Positions 1 through 10,712 of a DNA stretch of 64,000 bases are shown here, in pieces. How positions within the stretch are numbered: position 1 is the first letter of the stretch; the number at the start of each line of letters is the position of its first letter. Source of the DNA: Parelaphostrongylus tenuis (lineage: Eukaryota > Nematoda > Chromadorea > Rhabditida > Metastrongylidae); contig JAHQIW010006378.1 in the NCBI GenBank assembly GCA_019055375.1, positions 31,965-95,964 on the forward strand, given 5' to 3'. The position numbers and the translations under genes are program-made. The notes below the pieces were generated by a model. The model made no database searches. It was not told where the DNA came from and was given only the letters and a program-made list of their open reading frames with translations.

Positions 1-954
1 AAAGCTTTGTGAGGCCATAATATGCAATTTCGCGTCTTGAGTTGCGACGGTAAACAAACGGGTACGAACCAGGTCATGTCTCGGGCGTTCAATTACATTA
101 CAATTATTACTTCCAAATTCTCTAACCGGCTCTTTCTATTCATTGCTTAACAGCAATTCACAACAAAACGGTGGTGAGAGCAAGTACAATCGATCAGTTA
201 ACAAGGAAAGTCGGCGATCTAGATAGCAATGACATCGCGGGAAAATTAGATTGCCTTCATACTTATCTAACAACTATTGGTATCAGTTCCTATTTCTACA
301 ATATGAGACCTATTTTGTGCTCATGCAAACAGACCATAGATAAGGTGCCATTCGATATTACCTTACTCTACATGGGCCTAACGGATAACTATGCAATAGG
401 AACGTTCTTTTAGAATTTCATAGCATGCAAAGATGAAACATAGGTTTATTGATCAGCGAATTCAAATTCTAATGAGCACCTCATAAGATTGCTCTGCGAC
501 ATGGAATTGATCCAGCAGACGCCGCTGTAATCTGCTGGGCACACAAGCAAATGGACAAACATATCCGAATCCTTTCGGAAATGTGTTATTGTGTTTATCA
601 GCCCCTTCAGAACGGAATGTATTCATTTGGGCACATCAACTTCTGGAGGCCTTTAACGCTAGAAAAAAAAGCTTTCCCCAAAACTCTTAATTATCATTTT
701 GAAAGCTCAAATATCGGCAAGTCCTTTAGTAGAACACTTGAGAAGTATTCCATCTTGTTTACAATGTTTTTCTCATAGGCAATATAGTTCATAACTGTAG
801 GACTTGATTATAATCAACTTCCGAATCTCTCTCATAAATAATATACATCTCACCAAAATTTTGAAAAGATACTTATCCTAGAGCTCTGCATTATCAACTA
901 CTGAAAGCATTGCAGTCCAGCTGCTAGGGTGAAGCCGACTAAGAAAACTACATT

Positions 955-1010
955 CTACTAACGTTTCTTCTTCTTCTTCTCCTACTTTAGGGACAATAAT
1001 TTGAGGTGAT
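955..1010 (-). other. Decayed hammerhead-like / PLE-type terminus in arm
   Basis: On the minus strand a GAAACGTTAG string follows a run of GAAGAA repeats and a CCTAAAG/CCTGAAG start. The same arrangement occurs at 14004-14044 (+), about 17815-17870 (-) and 31040-31085 (+). The GAAACGTTAG half matches the PLE termini elsewhere in the window, but the CUGANGA half is degraded. It probably marks an older PLE end buried in the arm; no function is implied. Confidence 0.35.
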
Positions 1011-1268
1011 AGGAATGTTTAACTTGAACGGGGCGAAGATGTTAATTGTCAGCAAATTCGCACGACTGTGAATGAAGGCGTCGGAACGTAAATCGAATAA
1101 ACTTTTTGCATTAGCCTCATGGCATTAGTTGTAAAATGGAATAAATGTGACATTTATGCTCATCAAAAGAAAAGTATCGATTCATATCAACCAAATTTAG
1201 TAGCGCCAATAGTTCCAGCTCACGATTTTGTTTTAAAAATACCAAATTTGCCCCGTATTTGTTTCATC

Positions 1269-1515
1269 ATGGCCAGTCAACGAAAAATCTATTCCAGTTT
1301 GCTGTTTCACAAATATGAATTGGAGGATATGCACAATCTGCCCCCGCGAATCTCAACCGTCTAAGTGCTCAATGTTTTGTGTACAAGCGAGCAGCGCTTC
1401 CTTTCCTTGCTGAATTTCACGCGTACAACTAACTTAGAAGACCAGCTGGTCTCCGGACATCCACGCGACGTTAATCGAGAGGCCGTAATCGAAGCAGTGA
1501 AGGGTATCTGCCTAT
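1269..1515 (+). pseudogene. mariner transposase relic, N-terminal DNA-binding part
   Basis: The reading starts MASQRKIYSSLLFHKYELE. After at least one in-frame stop and some decay it reaches LEDQLVSGHPRDVNREAVIEA, which has the shape of the mariner linker between the two helix-turn-helix modules (usual form: LED, then P-SGRP, then a DREA-like stretch). Mariner transposases bind their inverted termini with this region and cut with a downstream DD34D domain, which I cannot find here. Only the first quarter of the roughly 345-residue family length is visible. The same relic is present in all four long arms (13485-13725, 18318-18562, 30528-30770), so it predates arm formation. It cannot be active. 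Assignment to mariner is by motif reading only. Confidence 0.6.
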
Positions 1516-1721
1516 GACTTCGAGATTATACCACATACTTCTAAAAGTGCTACTATGCAGTGTTTTTCAAAATCCTAATTAGTTCTGGTTACTAAAGTTG
1601 TTGTTTATTCCTGTAATGCCAAAATTTACGAGAAGAGCTAGTACCGAAAATCTCAGAATGACTAATCGGCACTTGTGCTTTGCCAGTTATCAGTCAAATT
1701 AGTTATAGCTACTCCACTGAT

Positions 1722-2073
1722 GCACATGAGAGCACCACTATAGCAGCTACTATACCCACTGGTAGCTACTGTGGGCGCATATGGCGCAGTGGTGAGAGGT
1801 GCCCTGCGTCGCACATGAGGTCAGTGGATCGAATTCGCACTCATGGCTCACCATGCCATCCAACCCTCGAGGTCGGTGAATTGGTACCAGACAGGTCTCA
1901 GACTTGTCTGGGAGGATAAGCAGCACTGACTCGGTTCAGCAGGAGGTTACCGCAAGTTATTGTAAAGGCCAGATATGCATTCAATCACTTCAAACGAAGT
2001 TAAAAACTGAAGTCGAAGCATGCACATCCCCCAGGGATTGATCAACGCCGAGAGCTTTATCCTTTTTTTTATT
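1722..2073 (+). mobile_element. tRNA-derived SINE inserted in the arm, with target-site duplication
   Basis: An insertion of 352 bp is flanked by the direct repeat TACTCCACTGAT (1710-1721 and 2074-2085). The arms at 13285-13310 and 18755-18785 have the empty site with one copy of that sequence, so the boundaries are firm. Inside are a Pol III A-box-like stretch TGGCGCAGTGGTGAG (1782-1796) and a B-box-like GGATCGAATTC (1826-1836). The element ends in a T run at about 2062-2070, as expected for a Pol III terminator or tail. It has no coding capacity; mobilisation would need a LINE partner, possibly the RTE family here, which is inference. Its mirror copy is at 29968-30318, and a fragment lies at 50320-50349. 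Confidence 0.85.
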
Positions 2074-4689
2074 TACTCCACTGATTGTGCTTTTAGTTTA
2101 CAGCTTTACCTGGTTATTGCGATAGGAAATTTTGTACCACAAAAAACTGGCTGTTTCAAGGCATCGATTCCGTACAGTCACAATGAGAAGATAGTTTTGT
2201 TATATTATATTTTTACGCTAGAAAACGGTGTTTTGACTGGCGAAATCACATTTAATGAAAGAGAGGGTAGGTTCACCACTTGAACATGTTCATGGTGTTG
2301 TAGAAACAAGTCGCCGATTTGAAAGTGTTCTCAGAGACTAAATCTTGCTCCTTAGAGTTTGAGTTCACCCACTGAAAGCTGCAGAGTAGAACATTCTACT
2401 GATTTCATTGTAGCAGACCACCGAAACTGTGACACTTTGGGAAATGACAGAGTAGTTCGCTGAGTACTTTGATAAAGAACAACTTTCTTTGTGTTTAATC
2501 TCAGCCAGTCTGTCTTTTGGGTACCAAGTTTTTTCAGTTCTCTTCCCAAGTGAAAGCTAAACAAAAATTTGTCAATAAGTATACCACAAAAGAGACGATG
2601 CACCATGCTCTGCATCGGCTGCCTCCATTCAGAATGAGTCTGGGCTAGAGAAAAATTTAGATGCATACACAAAAGACTATTAAACACTTAAAATTTAGGT
2701 GTATGTTTCAAGTAGGATTTAATGACATAAAGTAAAAAGATTTCGTCAGCTTACGACATTCATTTCAGTATACGACTGTGAAAAAACTACGCTTTTCGAT
2801 TCAGTTTGTAATAATTCGATGAAGGAAGTGTAGGAGAAAGCAGAAGACAGGAGGGTAGATGGTAAAACAATACAGAACGATGTGGACTCTGTCAGGTATA
2901 CTTAATACCAACAGCTCCGTTCCAAATGTGTTGCTGATGTTGCGAGTTGTTTCTGCTTTGTTGACCTATTTAGAACTTGTAGCCCGAAAACGCGATTACA
3001 TCAGCACATTGTTAGCCAGGCCCTAGAAAATAGAGTCATTAAGACTAGTTTAAAGATCTGTTAACACCTCAACATAATACTACTACTTTAAGATTTCCAC
3101 AGATTACGGACTTGATAAAATTCAAAGGCACTAGTAGCAAAGAGCAAAATCTTCAGCTACACACGCAAATGCAAAAGCTTTTGTCGAGGTATGGGAACGA
3201 TTGCAATGGAAGGCATGCAGAAATCTGCACAGGATGTCAAACTGGAAACTATTTTTAATGGAACATTCGTGTCAGGCACTTTTCAATCGAGATTTCAATT
3301 CGGACCAATTTATGACAAGTATTCTCGATTTGTACTGGCTAAGTGGGTGTTCCATGAGTTTTCCAAGTTGATGTTTCGAACCGAAGCCCATTCACGAGAA
3401 AATTTGTGTCAATAATGACAGCCCTTACGACAACAATATGGCTATTATAAAAAATGCTGAATGGAAGAAAATGTGTAGGTCTGCCGTGACAACTCTGACT
3501 GTATTTCGGCGGTTCAGAAACAGCTAGAGTTGTTGAGGCTTCAAGTAAATTACCATTCTCGAGTTATATCATTTTGACTGGTACTGCAATAGTCCTCTAC
3601 TTTCGAATGCTCTGTCTATGGATTATGCATTTTAACCAAGTTTTTTCTACGAAATTCAAGCAGGTAAATTTTTTTCTGACCAAAATCACTTAGTGAGGAA
3701 TGTCGCATTCAATGTTCATATCTATATTTGTGTTACGTATATAAAACATGCATGTAAATTCGTAATATTCGTCTACAACTGCTCTCACCAAGAGCATTTC
3801 TTGTCTTATCTTATGTCTAATCCTCCTGAATAATGATAATCAACCGCATCTCTTTGACTAAAGATCTGCAACAGTAATTCCAACATCATGCAACACAAAG
3901 GTCGTCTATTATTCATGTTATAATTGTTTTCAAGATGTTTCTGCAATGTAGCACATAATCATTCATTCACATTTTGACTGCGAGAAAATCCTCTATTCAA
4001 TTGTCGTATTTTTTCTTCGATTATTCTCCCAAGTTAGAAAAAAAAACACATTTAGAAGTCAAGGAAGTGGATAAAAACGCGAATTACTTGCGTCATTACT
4101 ACATCAAAAACCACCCAAACGATGAATTAATTTCATTGACATTTATTATACTGCGTAAATAGTCAGTAGCATGGTCGTCTGTAAAGGTCGGCTATTTTCG
4201 AAATGAGCAATCTTTTCCGACTATTATCTCACCGCAAATCCATATTACAGATTGTTAATCTTCAATTTTCATTATATCTTCATTTCACAATGGGTTTCGC
4301 TTAGAAAATACTACACTCTTCCTCATTTTGAGTTGAAGCCATAAGAACTTGAAACAATGTCCGGCAGCAAATTATGGTAGATAGTCCGTAATGCGCACAC
4401 GTAGAACGAAGACAACATCACTAAGTTTTCTTCTCTCCTCTTAAGCGGAGGCACGAGGTGTTCAATCATCGTCAGAAACTCTCATCACTTTTTCAGAGAA
4501 AATTGTCAGATCTAGATTTCGATCGCATCAAGCACAAAGTCAATCTTTAACATACTCATCGCTTTTTGTTACGTCTTCCGCTGAATGAACAGATGAAGAA
4601 CAACGGAACCATAATCACATAGGCCAGTAATGCGCTATACTCATCAAAACAACAGTTTTATATACTGAGTCATATCACGGTTGATGACG

Positions 4690-4930
4690 AGGCATTCTTC
4701 CCTGCGGTCATAGCTGGATTGGCCGTGTTTATTCAGAACGCCTCAGCATCTTTTCGCGCTGATGTTTTTTCCTCCTGCTCAACGATGGTGACCTCTGTAT
4801 CAAATACTCATGGCATGCTTTTGGGCTCTATTATTGCTAGCGAGGTGTTTTTTTTTCTAGTATGGCGCATGTTAGCTAGGTGTTCTTCTGTAAGCATAGA
4901 GCGTTCTACACGTTTCGCCAATATATATAT
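4690..4930 (-). pseudogene. PLE-A C-terminal GIY-YIG fragment, 3' of the RTE insertion
   Basis: Read on the minus strand, this continues the PLE-A endonuclease after the RTE insertion: an IGETCRTLYAYRRT-like segment, then a decayed version of EQEQKTSARKIPEAFW and NPAMNRSYECVVITRD. PLE GIY-YIG endonucleases nick the target for reverse transcription, and this part carries the second half of the domain and the C-terminal tail. Several frameshifts and stops are present. The fragment sits at the inner edge of the left arm; the equivalent inner edge of the right arm is the inverted copy at 10225-10515. The upstream part of the same gene is at 8509-10215. Confidence 0.75.
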
Positions 4931-4950
4931 ATACATATATATATATATAA
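4920..4950. repeat. TA run at the RTE 3' junction
   Basis: An alternating TA tract with one TACATA interruption lies between the RTE 3' end and the resumed PLE-A sequence (TATTGGCGAAACG on the minus strand). A matching TA run borders the RTE 5' end at 8509-8525. The uninterrupted PLE would read GATATATTGG here, so the TA tracts probably represent an expanded target-site duplication. Confidence 0.75.
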
Positions 4951-4984
4951 CACCTGTCACCTGTCACCTGCCACCTGTCGCCCC

Positions 4985-7799
4985 GTTGACCGTCGAGTGA
5001 CTCGAGCGGGTACCAGCAACTCTTCCATTTTTCCCTATCGCGTGCAAGAGTAGCCCAGTGGGTCCTCCTCGCTCTAGGGATTCGCTGAGCATCATATCTT
5101 TCTTCCATCGCTTTCGTGAGAATCGGACCACGGTCGTGGTCTTCCTTTAGAGCGCTTGACGTCCCGAGGAATCCAGTCGGTAACGGCTCTCGTCCATCGG
5201 TTGTCGTTGAAGCGCATCACGTGTCCGGCCCACCTTATTTTCGATATCCTGGCGTGTAGAACGGCGTCTCCGATTTTCGATCGTTGACGTAGGTCGGAAC
5301 TTCGGATCCTTTCTCTCATTTGCGAGATACGGGATACTCCTAGCATCGACCTTTCGACTGCGCGTTCGATAACGGCAAGTGATCTTTCATCCTGCTTACG
5401 TAGCGACCAGGTTTCTGCTGCATACGTCTAGGGCAGGGATAATTGTCGAGTCGAAAAGGTGGGCACGGAGTCGGATGTTCTTTGTCCTCTTCACTACATC
5501 GTCGATGCTCTTAAACGTTCCCCAAGCCGCTCGTTTCCTCCTGCTCAACTCTGGAGCTAGGTCGTTCATCATGTTGATTTCACGACCTAGATAAACGTAA
5601 CTGGAGCATTCGGAGATTGTCGTTCTGTTGAGCGTGGATGGGGCATTAGAAACCCATCCGTTCCTCATGAACATTGTTTTCGTTAGATTCAGTTGAAGAC
5701 CAATCTTTCCACAGGCGTTATCGAAATCGGTCAACATTCGTTCCGCTTGGCTGATGTTTGGTGTTATGAGAACGATATCGTCAGCAAAGCGAAGATGGTT
5801 TAATTGTCGACCGTCAATTTTCACCCCCATTTCGTCCCTCTAATGTTCGCATGACGTTTTGTAGGGTGACAGTGAATAGTTTTGGCGATATTGTATCGCC
5901 TTGTCGAACCCCTCTTCTTACGTCAATGGTGATATTGTTGTAGAATGGAGACTTTTTGGTCGTGAAATCTTTATAAAGCTCACGAAGGATCATTATGTAC
6001 CGAGTAGGGACGCCCTGGTTATCCAGAGCCTCTATAACCGCTTCTGTTTCCACTGAATCAAAGGCTTTCTTCAGATCGATGAAAGTGAGACAGAGTGATT
6101 GTTTGTACTCTCGTGAAACTTCGATGAGTCTTGTAATCGTGTGGATGTGGTCCATGGTACTAAATCCTTTTCGGAACCCTGCTTGTTCGCATGGCTGTCC
6201 TTCGTCAGTGTTCTGTCAATCCTGTTTAGGATGACTCGAGTAAAGAGTTTATAGACAACGGACAGCAAGCAGATTGGGCGATAATTGCCTATGTCGTGAA
6301 GGTCTCCCTTTTTGAACAACAATACGGTCTTGCTGGTTTTCCATTGAATAGGGACCTTGCATTCTGACAGGTAGCGAGTGAAGAGCCGAGCCAGGGTGTT
6401 GATGAGAACTGGCGGCAGATTCTTCAGATGTTCTGGTCTAATCCTGTCTGGACCGGGTGTTGTTCTGTTCTTCACCGACGATATAGCATGTCGGATTTCG
6501 GAAGGGAGGACCGGTGGGACGACATATTCGTCCTCTTTCAATTTATATGACGGTAAGAGGACATGGCTAGCGAAGAGATCCGAGTAGTATTGGTGAATGA
6601 TTTTCTCCATAGCCCTTCTCGAAGCTGTAAGTGTCCCGTCAGGGTATCGGAGTGCAATCATCTTGGTCTTGTAGTTGGCGAAGCCTCGCTGGGCTTTGCG
6701 AATGCTCTTCCCAGCTTCTGCAGCTTCTGCCATAACTGCTGCTCTTCTCTCTTTGAGGTCTTCTTTTATCGCTTCTCTGCAGCGTTTCGCAAGTTTCGGA
6801 CGTAAGGTTTGGTTGTCTGTAACTCGTGCGATTCCATGTTGACGTATCAGCTCGAGTGTCTGCGGAGACAAGCGTCTCTTCGTGACCTTAGGACTCTCGG
6901 CTTTCATAATGCCAACGTGAGCATATTCAGCGAGCCGGCGTATTCTACGTCGATATTGTCGACAACGGTATCTTCCCAAGAGCCGACTAATGATTTGAAT
7001 ACATCCCAGTTTATGGTAGTTCTGGTACTTCGCTGTTTGAATTTAGCGGCCTTTCTCTTCTCCTCGAAAAACGAGACATTGCGCGAAGGAGGCGATGGTC
7101 TGATCCCGTGTAGAACTTGGGACACGCGTCATCGGTCAGGCAAAACCTTTGATTTACTATGATGTGGTCTATTTCGCTATGGTACTCTCCATTGGGAGAC
7201 TCCCACGTCCATCGCTGAGAAAGAGGCTTTTGGAATTGCGAGTTACCATGGATGGTTTGGGTCGTTATGATAAACTCAGATAGCCTCTCACCCTGTTTAT
7301 TCCAATCTAGTCCGTGGGTCCCTATGTGTCGTTTTTCAGACGTTCTTCTAGGTCCAATTTTTGCGTTAAAATCTCCAACAATGACCTTGAAGAATGTATG
7401 ATCTTCTCTGAAGAATTTTTCGAGGTCCATTTAGAACGCTTCGACTTCGTCTTCGTCATAGCCTGATGTTGGTGCGTAAGCAACGAAGATGGTCAAAGTC
7501 GGCATAGAACCACATCGTTTCAACCGTAATCGTCCGATACGGGTTGTTAGTTGCTCGAACGAATCAATGTTCACGGTCAACTTCGATTTGACGAGGACGC
7601 CAACGCCGCCGTCGCCTCTGCGACCGCATGTACCAAGGAACAGTTCTTCTCCTGTGCCATAAACAGCGTGAAAAGGATGGCGTCTTCTAGTCCCAGTCAG
7701 GCCAATGACGTCGTACATCATTCTTCTTGCTTGAATAAATAGATCTTCTACAGCGGATTGGTTAGCAAGGGTTCTTGCGTTGTAGGTACAGATCGTCAT
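4985..7799 (-). pseudogene. RTE polyprotein (APE endonuclease + reverse transcriptase), broken, copy 1
   Basis: Translation starts at ATG 7799 with MTICTYNARTLANQ. Endonuclease landmarks follow in order: a YDVIGLT segment, [14 protein letters not shown] and SDHR. The usual Glu after GLT is replaced (GLTGTRR). Reverse-transcriptase landmarks are TTPGPDRIRPEH, NYRPICLLSVVYK, LTFIDLKKAFD, RGVRQGDTISPK and the catalytic FADDIV at about 5770-5790. The C-terminal part includes KIRWAGHVMRF and WIPRDVKRSKGRP. A TAA at 7433-7431 interrupts the endonuclease, and copy 2 shares it. A one-base deletion near 6205 (relative to copy 2) and other shifts are private to this copy. Family length would be about 950-1000 residues. 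Identification as RTE is secure; activity is excluded by the lesions. Confidence 0.93.
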
Positions 7800-7888
7800 T
7801 TTAGTCCGTTTCGATCTTGGCAGCCTAGCTCGGCCCCGAAATTTTAGCAGCTTCTCCGTACTCGTCCTACCTGGCGCTGCCGTACCGG

Positions 7889-8285
7889 GGGCTCTTTCGG
7901 ATCAAGGGAATGAGGCCCATATTTGTTACAGTTTTTAGCATTTTGATACTCAATGTATAGCTTGTCAGGCTCTAAACGTGTGGGATGGGTACTCACGAGT
8001 AGCTTGCCAGTCTCTCTCGGGGGAACGGAAAGAGCTTATTTGTTGGAGGCGACTTCTAACCGCCTCCCATGTACTTCCCAGGGCCGTACCAGGGCCTCTT
8101 TCGGGGTCAGGGGAATGAGGCCTATACTTGTTGCTGTTTTTCGCATTTCGACGCCCAACATATAGCTTGCCAGGCTCTAAAAGTGGGGGCTGGGTACTCA
8201 CGAGTAGCTTGTCAGTCTCTCTCGAGGAGCGTGAGGAGCTTATTTGCTGGAGGCGACTCCTAACCGCCTACCACGTACTTCCCAA
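7889..8285 (-). promoter_or_regulatory. Two tandem monomers in the RTE 5' region
   Basis: Two imperfect direct repeats of about 200 bp (7889-8090 and 8091-8285) lie just upstream of the RTE start codon. Each contains the same series: a CTCTTTCGG start, ATGAGGCC, GCTTG-CAGGCTCTAAA, TACTCACGAGTAGCTTG and GGAGGCGACT. Tandem 5' monomers serve as promoters in some L1 families; for this RTE that role is inference. The same pair is present in copy 2 at about 23752-24148. Two monomers with distinct substitutions suggest an old duplication, not an assembly slip. Confidence 0.7.
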
Positions 8286-8508
8286 CCGCTTGATTGCAGG
8301 CTTTTTCCTACTTGACTCGTAGAAATAGAGTTTTTGTCAAGTCGGCGCTACAGAAGCAGGGTTGCTCTCCCCTGAATCCACCTGCTTTTCTGGGAGGCAC
8401 ACGGTCGCTTTTGGTTCGCGTTTATTCCCCTATCCACCACCTGGGGACGCGCCACGTGCCCTCGCGACTAAATGAGCGGAATCCCTCAAAGAGGGAGGTC
8501 CGTGGATC

Positions 8509-10215
8509 ATATATATATATATATCGTCGCACGCTTTGCAAGAGATTAGGTGCATTGTGCCTCCTACGCTCATGCAATCACCGCCTCTGTCGTAAGGGCA
8601 CATTCGGCAGTTTTTTGATGTGTAGAGGCGGTCATATAAGCGATTACGAACTAATTGGCACCTAAGAGTCTTTTGTGGATTTTCTGCTACTTATACGAGA
8701 TGTTCTAAGCCTGCTCTTTTCAAACATCGTTTTATAGCCGTACTTATCTCATTCGAAAAGAACGGAAAGATAAACGGGATCTCACCTTTCTTAGAACTTT
8801 CGTACAAAAACGTGTTGTTTGCTCTAAACCTAAGCGGAGCGTTACAAAGCTGTAGCCGTTAAACATGGCTTTCTTTTAAACTATCCTTTCGGATTATTTT
8901 TTCTGCTCCTCTCCCCTGCACACACCCGCGGCTGTTCGAAACATATTTTTTACTGACGCCTTTTTAGGTGCGAGGGATGAGAGGCGAGATGGTGATCCAG
9001 GACATTTTTATTAGTTGGCTTTCGGTACCACTTTGTATTATAGCCTTTGCCGCTTAAGTTTATTTGCACGTTCACAAAAGAAAGCCAGTTATCTTTTGGT
9101 GTCTCACGGGTAAATTTTATATACTCTGGCTGTTCACCTAGCAATCTAAAACATCTATCTAGCTTTCCTTGAGTCGAGCAGATGACCAAGCAATCACCTG
9201 TATACCTCCAATAGAGAGTAAGAGGAGATCAATCACTGTAGATTCTACTTTGGACATGAAGGCAATATCTAGGTTAGGCGCCAGTCGCTGCCCCATTGTC
9301 AACCCTCTAGTCTGTGCAAAGTACTTGCCGGACCATTTGAAGATTGAGTAATTCAGACACTCCTTTAAGAGTACCATGAATTGCTGAATCGATAAGCCAA
9401 ACATGTTGACAGCTCCTTGATGTTTTGTAAGAAGCTCGTGTGTGACTTGTAATGCCTAGTCAGATGACGTTGAGTATAGAGAGGAGTGACGTCAAATGAC
9501 TCCATTACGAACGCGTTATTTGGATTCGCGTTGTGCGGACGGTCCAGCAACACCTGAGTGTTGGTTAGATGAGCTGGAACGTGTCTTATCAACTTGGATG
9601 TTACTAAATTCAAGAACCATGCTATCTCATCCGTCTGTCCGTCTACACACCTGATGATGGGGCTAAGTTCGAATGTGGATGGATTACTAAACATCAGATC
9701 ATCAGTGAATACTAACTGATGTGTTTTTATAAGCAAGTATAAGACGGGACATGTTGGCGATTGGATTTTTAAATGAGTGTTGATGGATGGTCTTGAACCT
9801 GCCATTTTTGCCGTTTGGAGCCACTCACTGTTAAATTTGCGGTACCGCTTCCTGAATTCTTTTCCAGAAAATGATCGGTGAAGCGAAGCATCTTCGAGAT
9901 GCCTCTTAGTTATTTCGACATCTAACTGCCGCGGAATGACTGCAAACTCTCCACCCTTATCGGTAACTTGTAGTCTGATTTTTTCTTGCTTTATCTAATC
10001 CCAAACTCCTTTTATCCCACATTTTTGCACCTCGGTGAGATTTGATTGGAACCATCAAACTCGATAATGAGTAAAAGTTTTGGAAGTTTCGCCCCCACAT
10101 TTCTCCTAAATTCCCTATCAACTTCCTCGCTGAGGCCTTGTTGTCTGTAGAACAGCTGAGGAAATTGTGGCATTGGTAAAGTCTCTATTTGCTGTTGTTC
10201 TACCCCACCAATCCG
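8509..10215 (-). pseudogene. PLE-A reverse transcriptase and first half of GIY-YIG, copy 1
   Basis: On the minus strand this reads as a Penelope-like element. The landmarks are a DKGGEFAVIPRQLD N-terminal motif, CPVLYLLIKTH, ESFDVTPLYT, RGLTMGQRLAPN, a catalytic box written YTGDCLVIC (about 9185-9208) where the family has YIDD, and WYRKPTNKNVLDHHL. The sequence then reaches the CX2C-type linker with LISCKACDD (about 8520-8560), where the RTE insertion cuts it. Loss of the first catalytic Asp is shared with copy 2, so the element was dead before the duplication. A one-base expansion in an A run near 9972 is specific to this copy. The head of the gene at about 10215 abuts an inverted copy of its own tail. 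Confidence 0.9.
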
Positions 10216-10224
10216 CGGCGATAG

Positions 10225-10515
10225 ATATATTGACGAAACGGGTAGGCCGCCCTATGCTCGCATAGAAGAACACCTAACTAACATGCGCCATACTAGAAAA
10301 AACACCTCGCTAGGTATGCATAGAGCCCGAAAGCCTGCCGGAGCATTTGATATAGAGGCCACCATCCTTGAGCAGGAGCAAAAAACATCAGCGCGAAAAA
10401 TACCTGAGGCGTTCTGGTTATAACGCGACCAATCCAGCTATGAACCGCAGTTATGAATGCGTCGTAATCACCCGTGATATGAGTCAGTATAAAAGGCTGT
10501 TGCTTCAAAGGCGAT
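10225..10515 (+). pseudogene. Inverted PLE-A C-terminal GIY-YIG fragment at the PLE head
   Basis: On the plus strand this reads YIDETGRPPYARIEEHL, then RKNTSLGMHRARKPAGAF, EQEQKTSARKIPEAFW and NPAMNRSYECVV, the second half of the GIY-YIG domain and tail of PLE-A. A one-base insertion near 10423 breaks the frame after EAFWL. It faces the PLE-A body (minus strand) head to head, and it forms the inner edge of the right arm. Penelope elements are known to carry partial terminal copies in direct or inverted orientation, so this is probably such an inverted pseudo-LTR. The unit-2 counterpart (21525-21810) has a longer open frame. Confidence 0.85.
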
Positions 10516-10712
10516 AGTGCTTTAATGGCCTATGTGATTATCGTTCTGTTGTTCTTCACCTGTTCATTCAGTGGAATACATATGATAAAAGCGCTGAATA
10601 TGTTAAAAGTGGACTTTGTGCTTGATGCAATCCAAATCTAGGTCTGACAATTTTCTCCGAAAAAGTGATGAGAGTGTTTGACTGATTGGATCATAAACAA
10701 TTGTGACCTTTC

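Larger units (their letters stand above)
1..4925 (+). repeat. Unit 1 left arm of long inverted repeat
   Basis: This arm is the inverse of 10240-15385, and nearly identical to the inverse of 27120-32036. The window starts inside it: the third arm at 35395 and the right arm both continue about 90 bp further outward. The arm contains a mariner N-terminal relic (1269-1515), a SINE (1722-2073) and, at its inner edge, the 3' end of PLE-A (4690-4925). The stretch 2100-4690 holds no gene I recognise; its short reading frames are not conserved in frame between arms. The match to the right arm of the same unit is good at the outer end and clearly more diverged inside (for example 2350-2700 against 12680-13020), while the match to unit 2 stays close throughout. 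A small inner piece of the PLE 3' UTR near 4470, including the ribozyme-like core, is deleted here and in the mirrored arm near 27580. Confidence 0.9.
4951..8508 (-). mobile_element. RTE-clade non-LTR retrotransposon, copy 1, inserted in PLE-A
   Basis: The element runs on the minus strand from GATCCACGG (8508) to a short tandem of ACAGGTG/GCAGGTG units (about 4951-4980), 3558 bp in all. It has a 5' region with tandem monomers (7889-8285), one long decayed reading frame with an APE-type endonuclease followed by a reverse transcriptase, and a short 3' repeat tail. This layout is typical of RTE elements, which nick DNA with the endonuclease and copy their RNA at the nick. TA runs lie on both sides, and PLE-A coding sequence resumes beyond each. 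The copy is dead: it shares a stop codon with copy 2 and carries its own frameshifts. Confidence 0.92.

Noticed and set aside
171..413. 80-codon frame repeated in the arms as a possible arm-encoded protein
   Set aside because: It is kept only because the arms are nearly identical; the third arm and the unit-1 right arm disrupt it, and no family is recognised.
4921..5000. CRISPR-like repeats from the CACCTGTCACCTGTC tandem
   Set aside because: These are the short tandem 3' tail of the RTE element, with units of seven to nine bases and no spacers.
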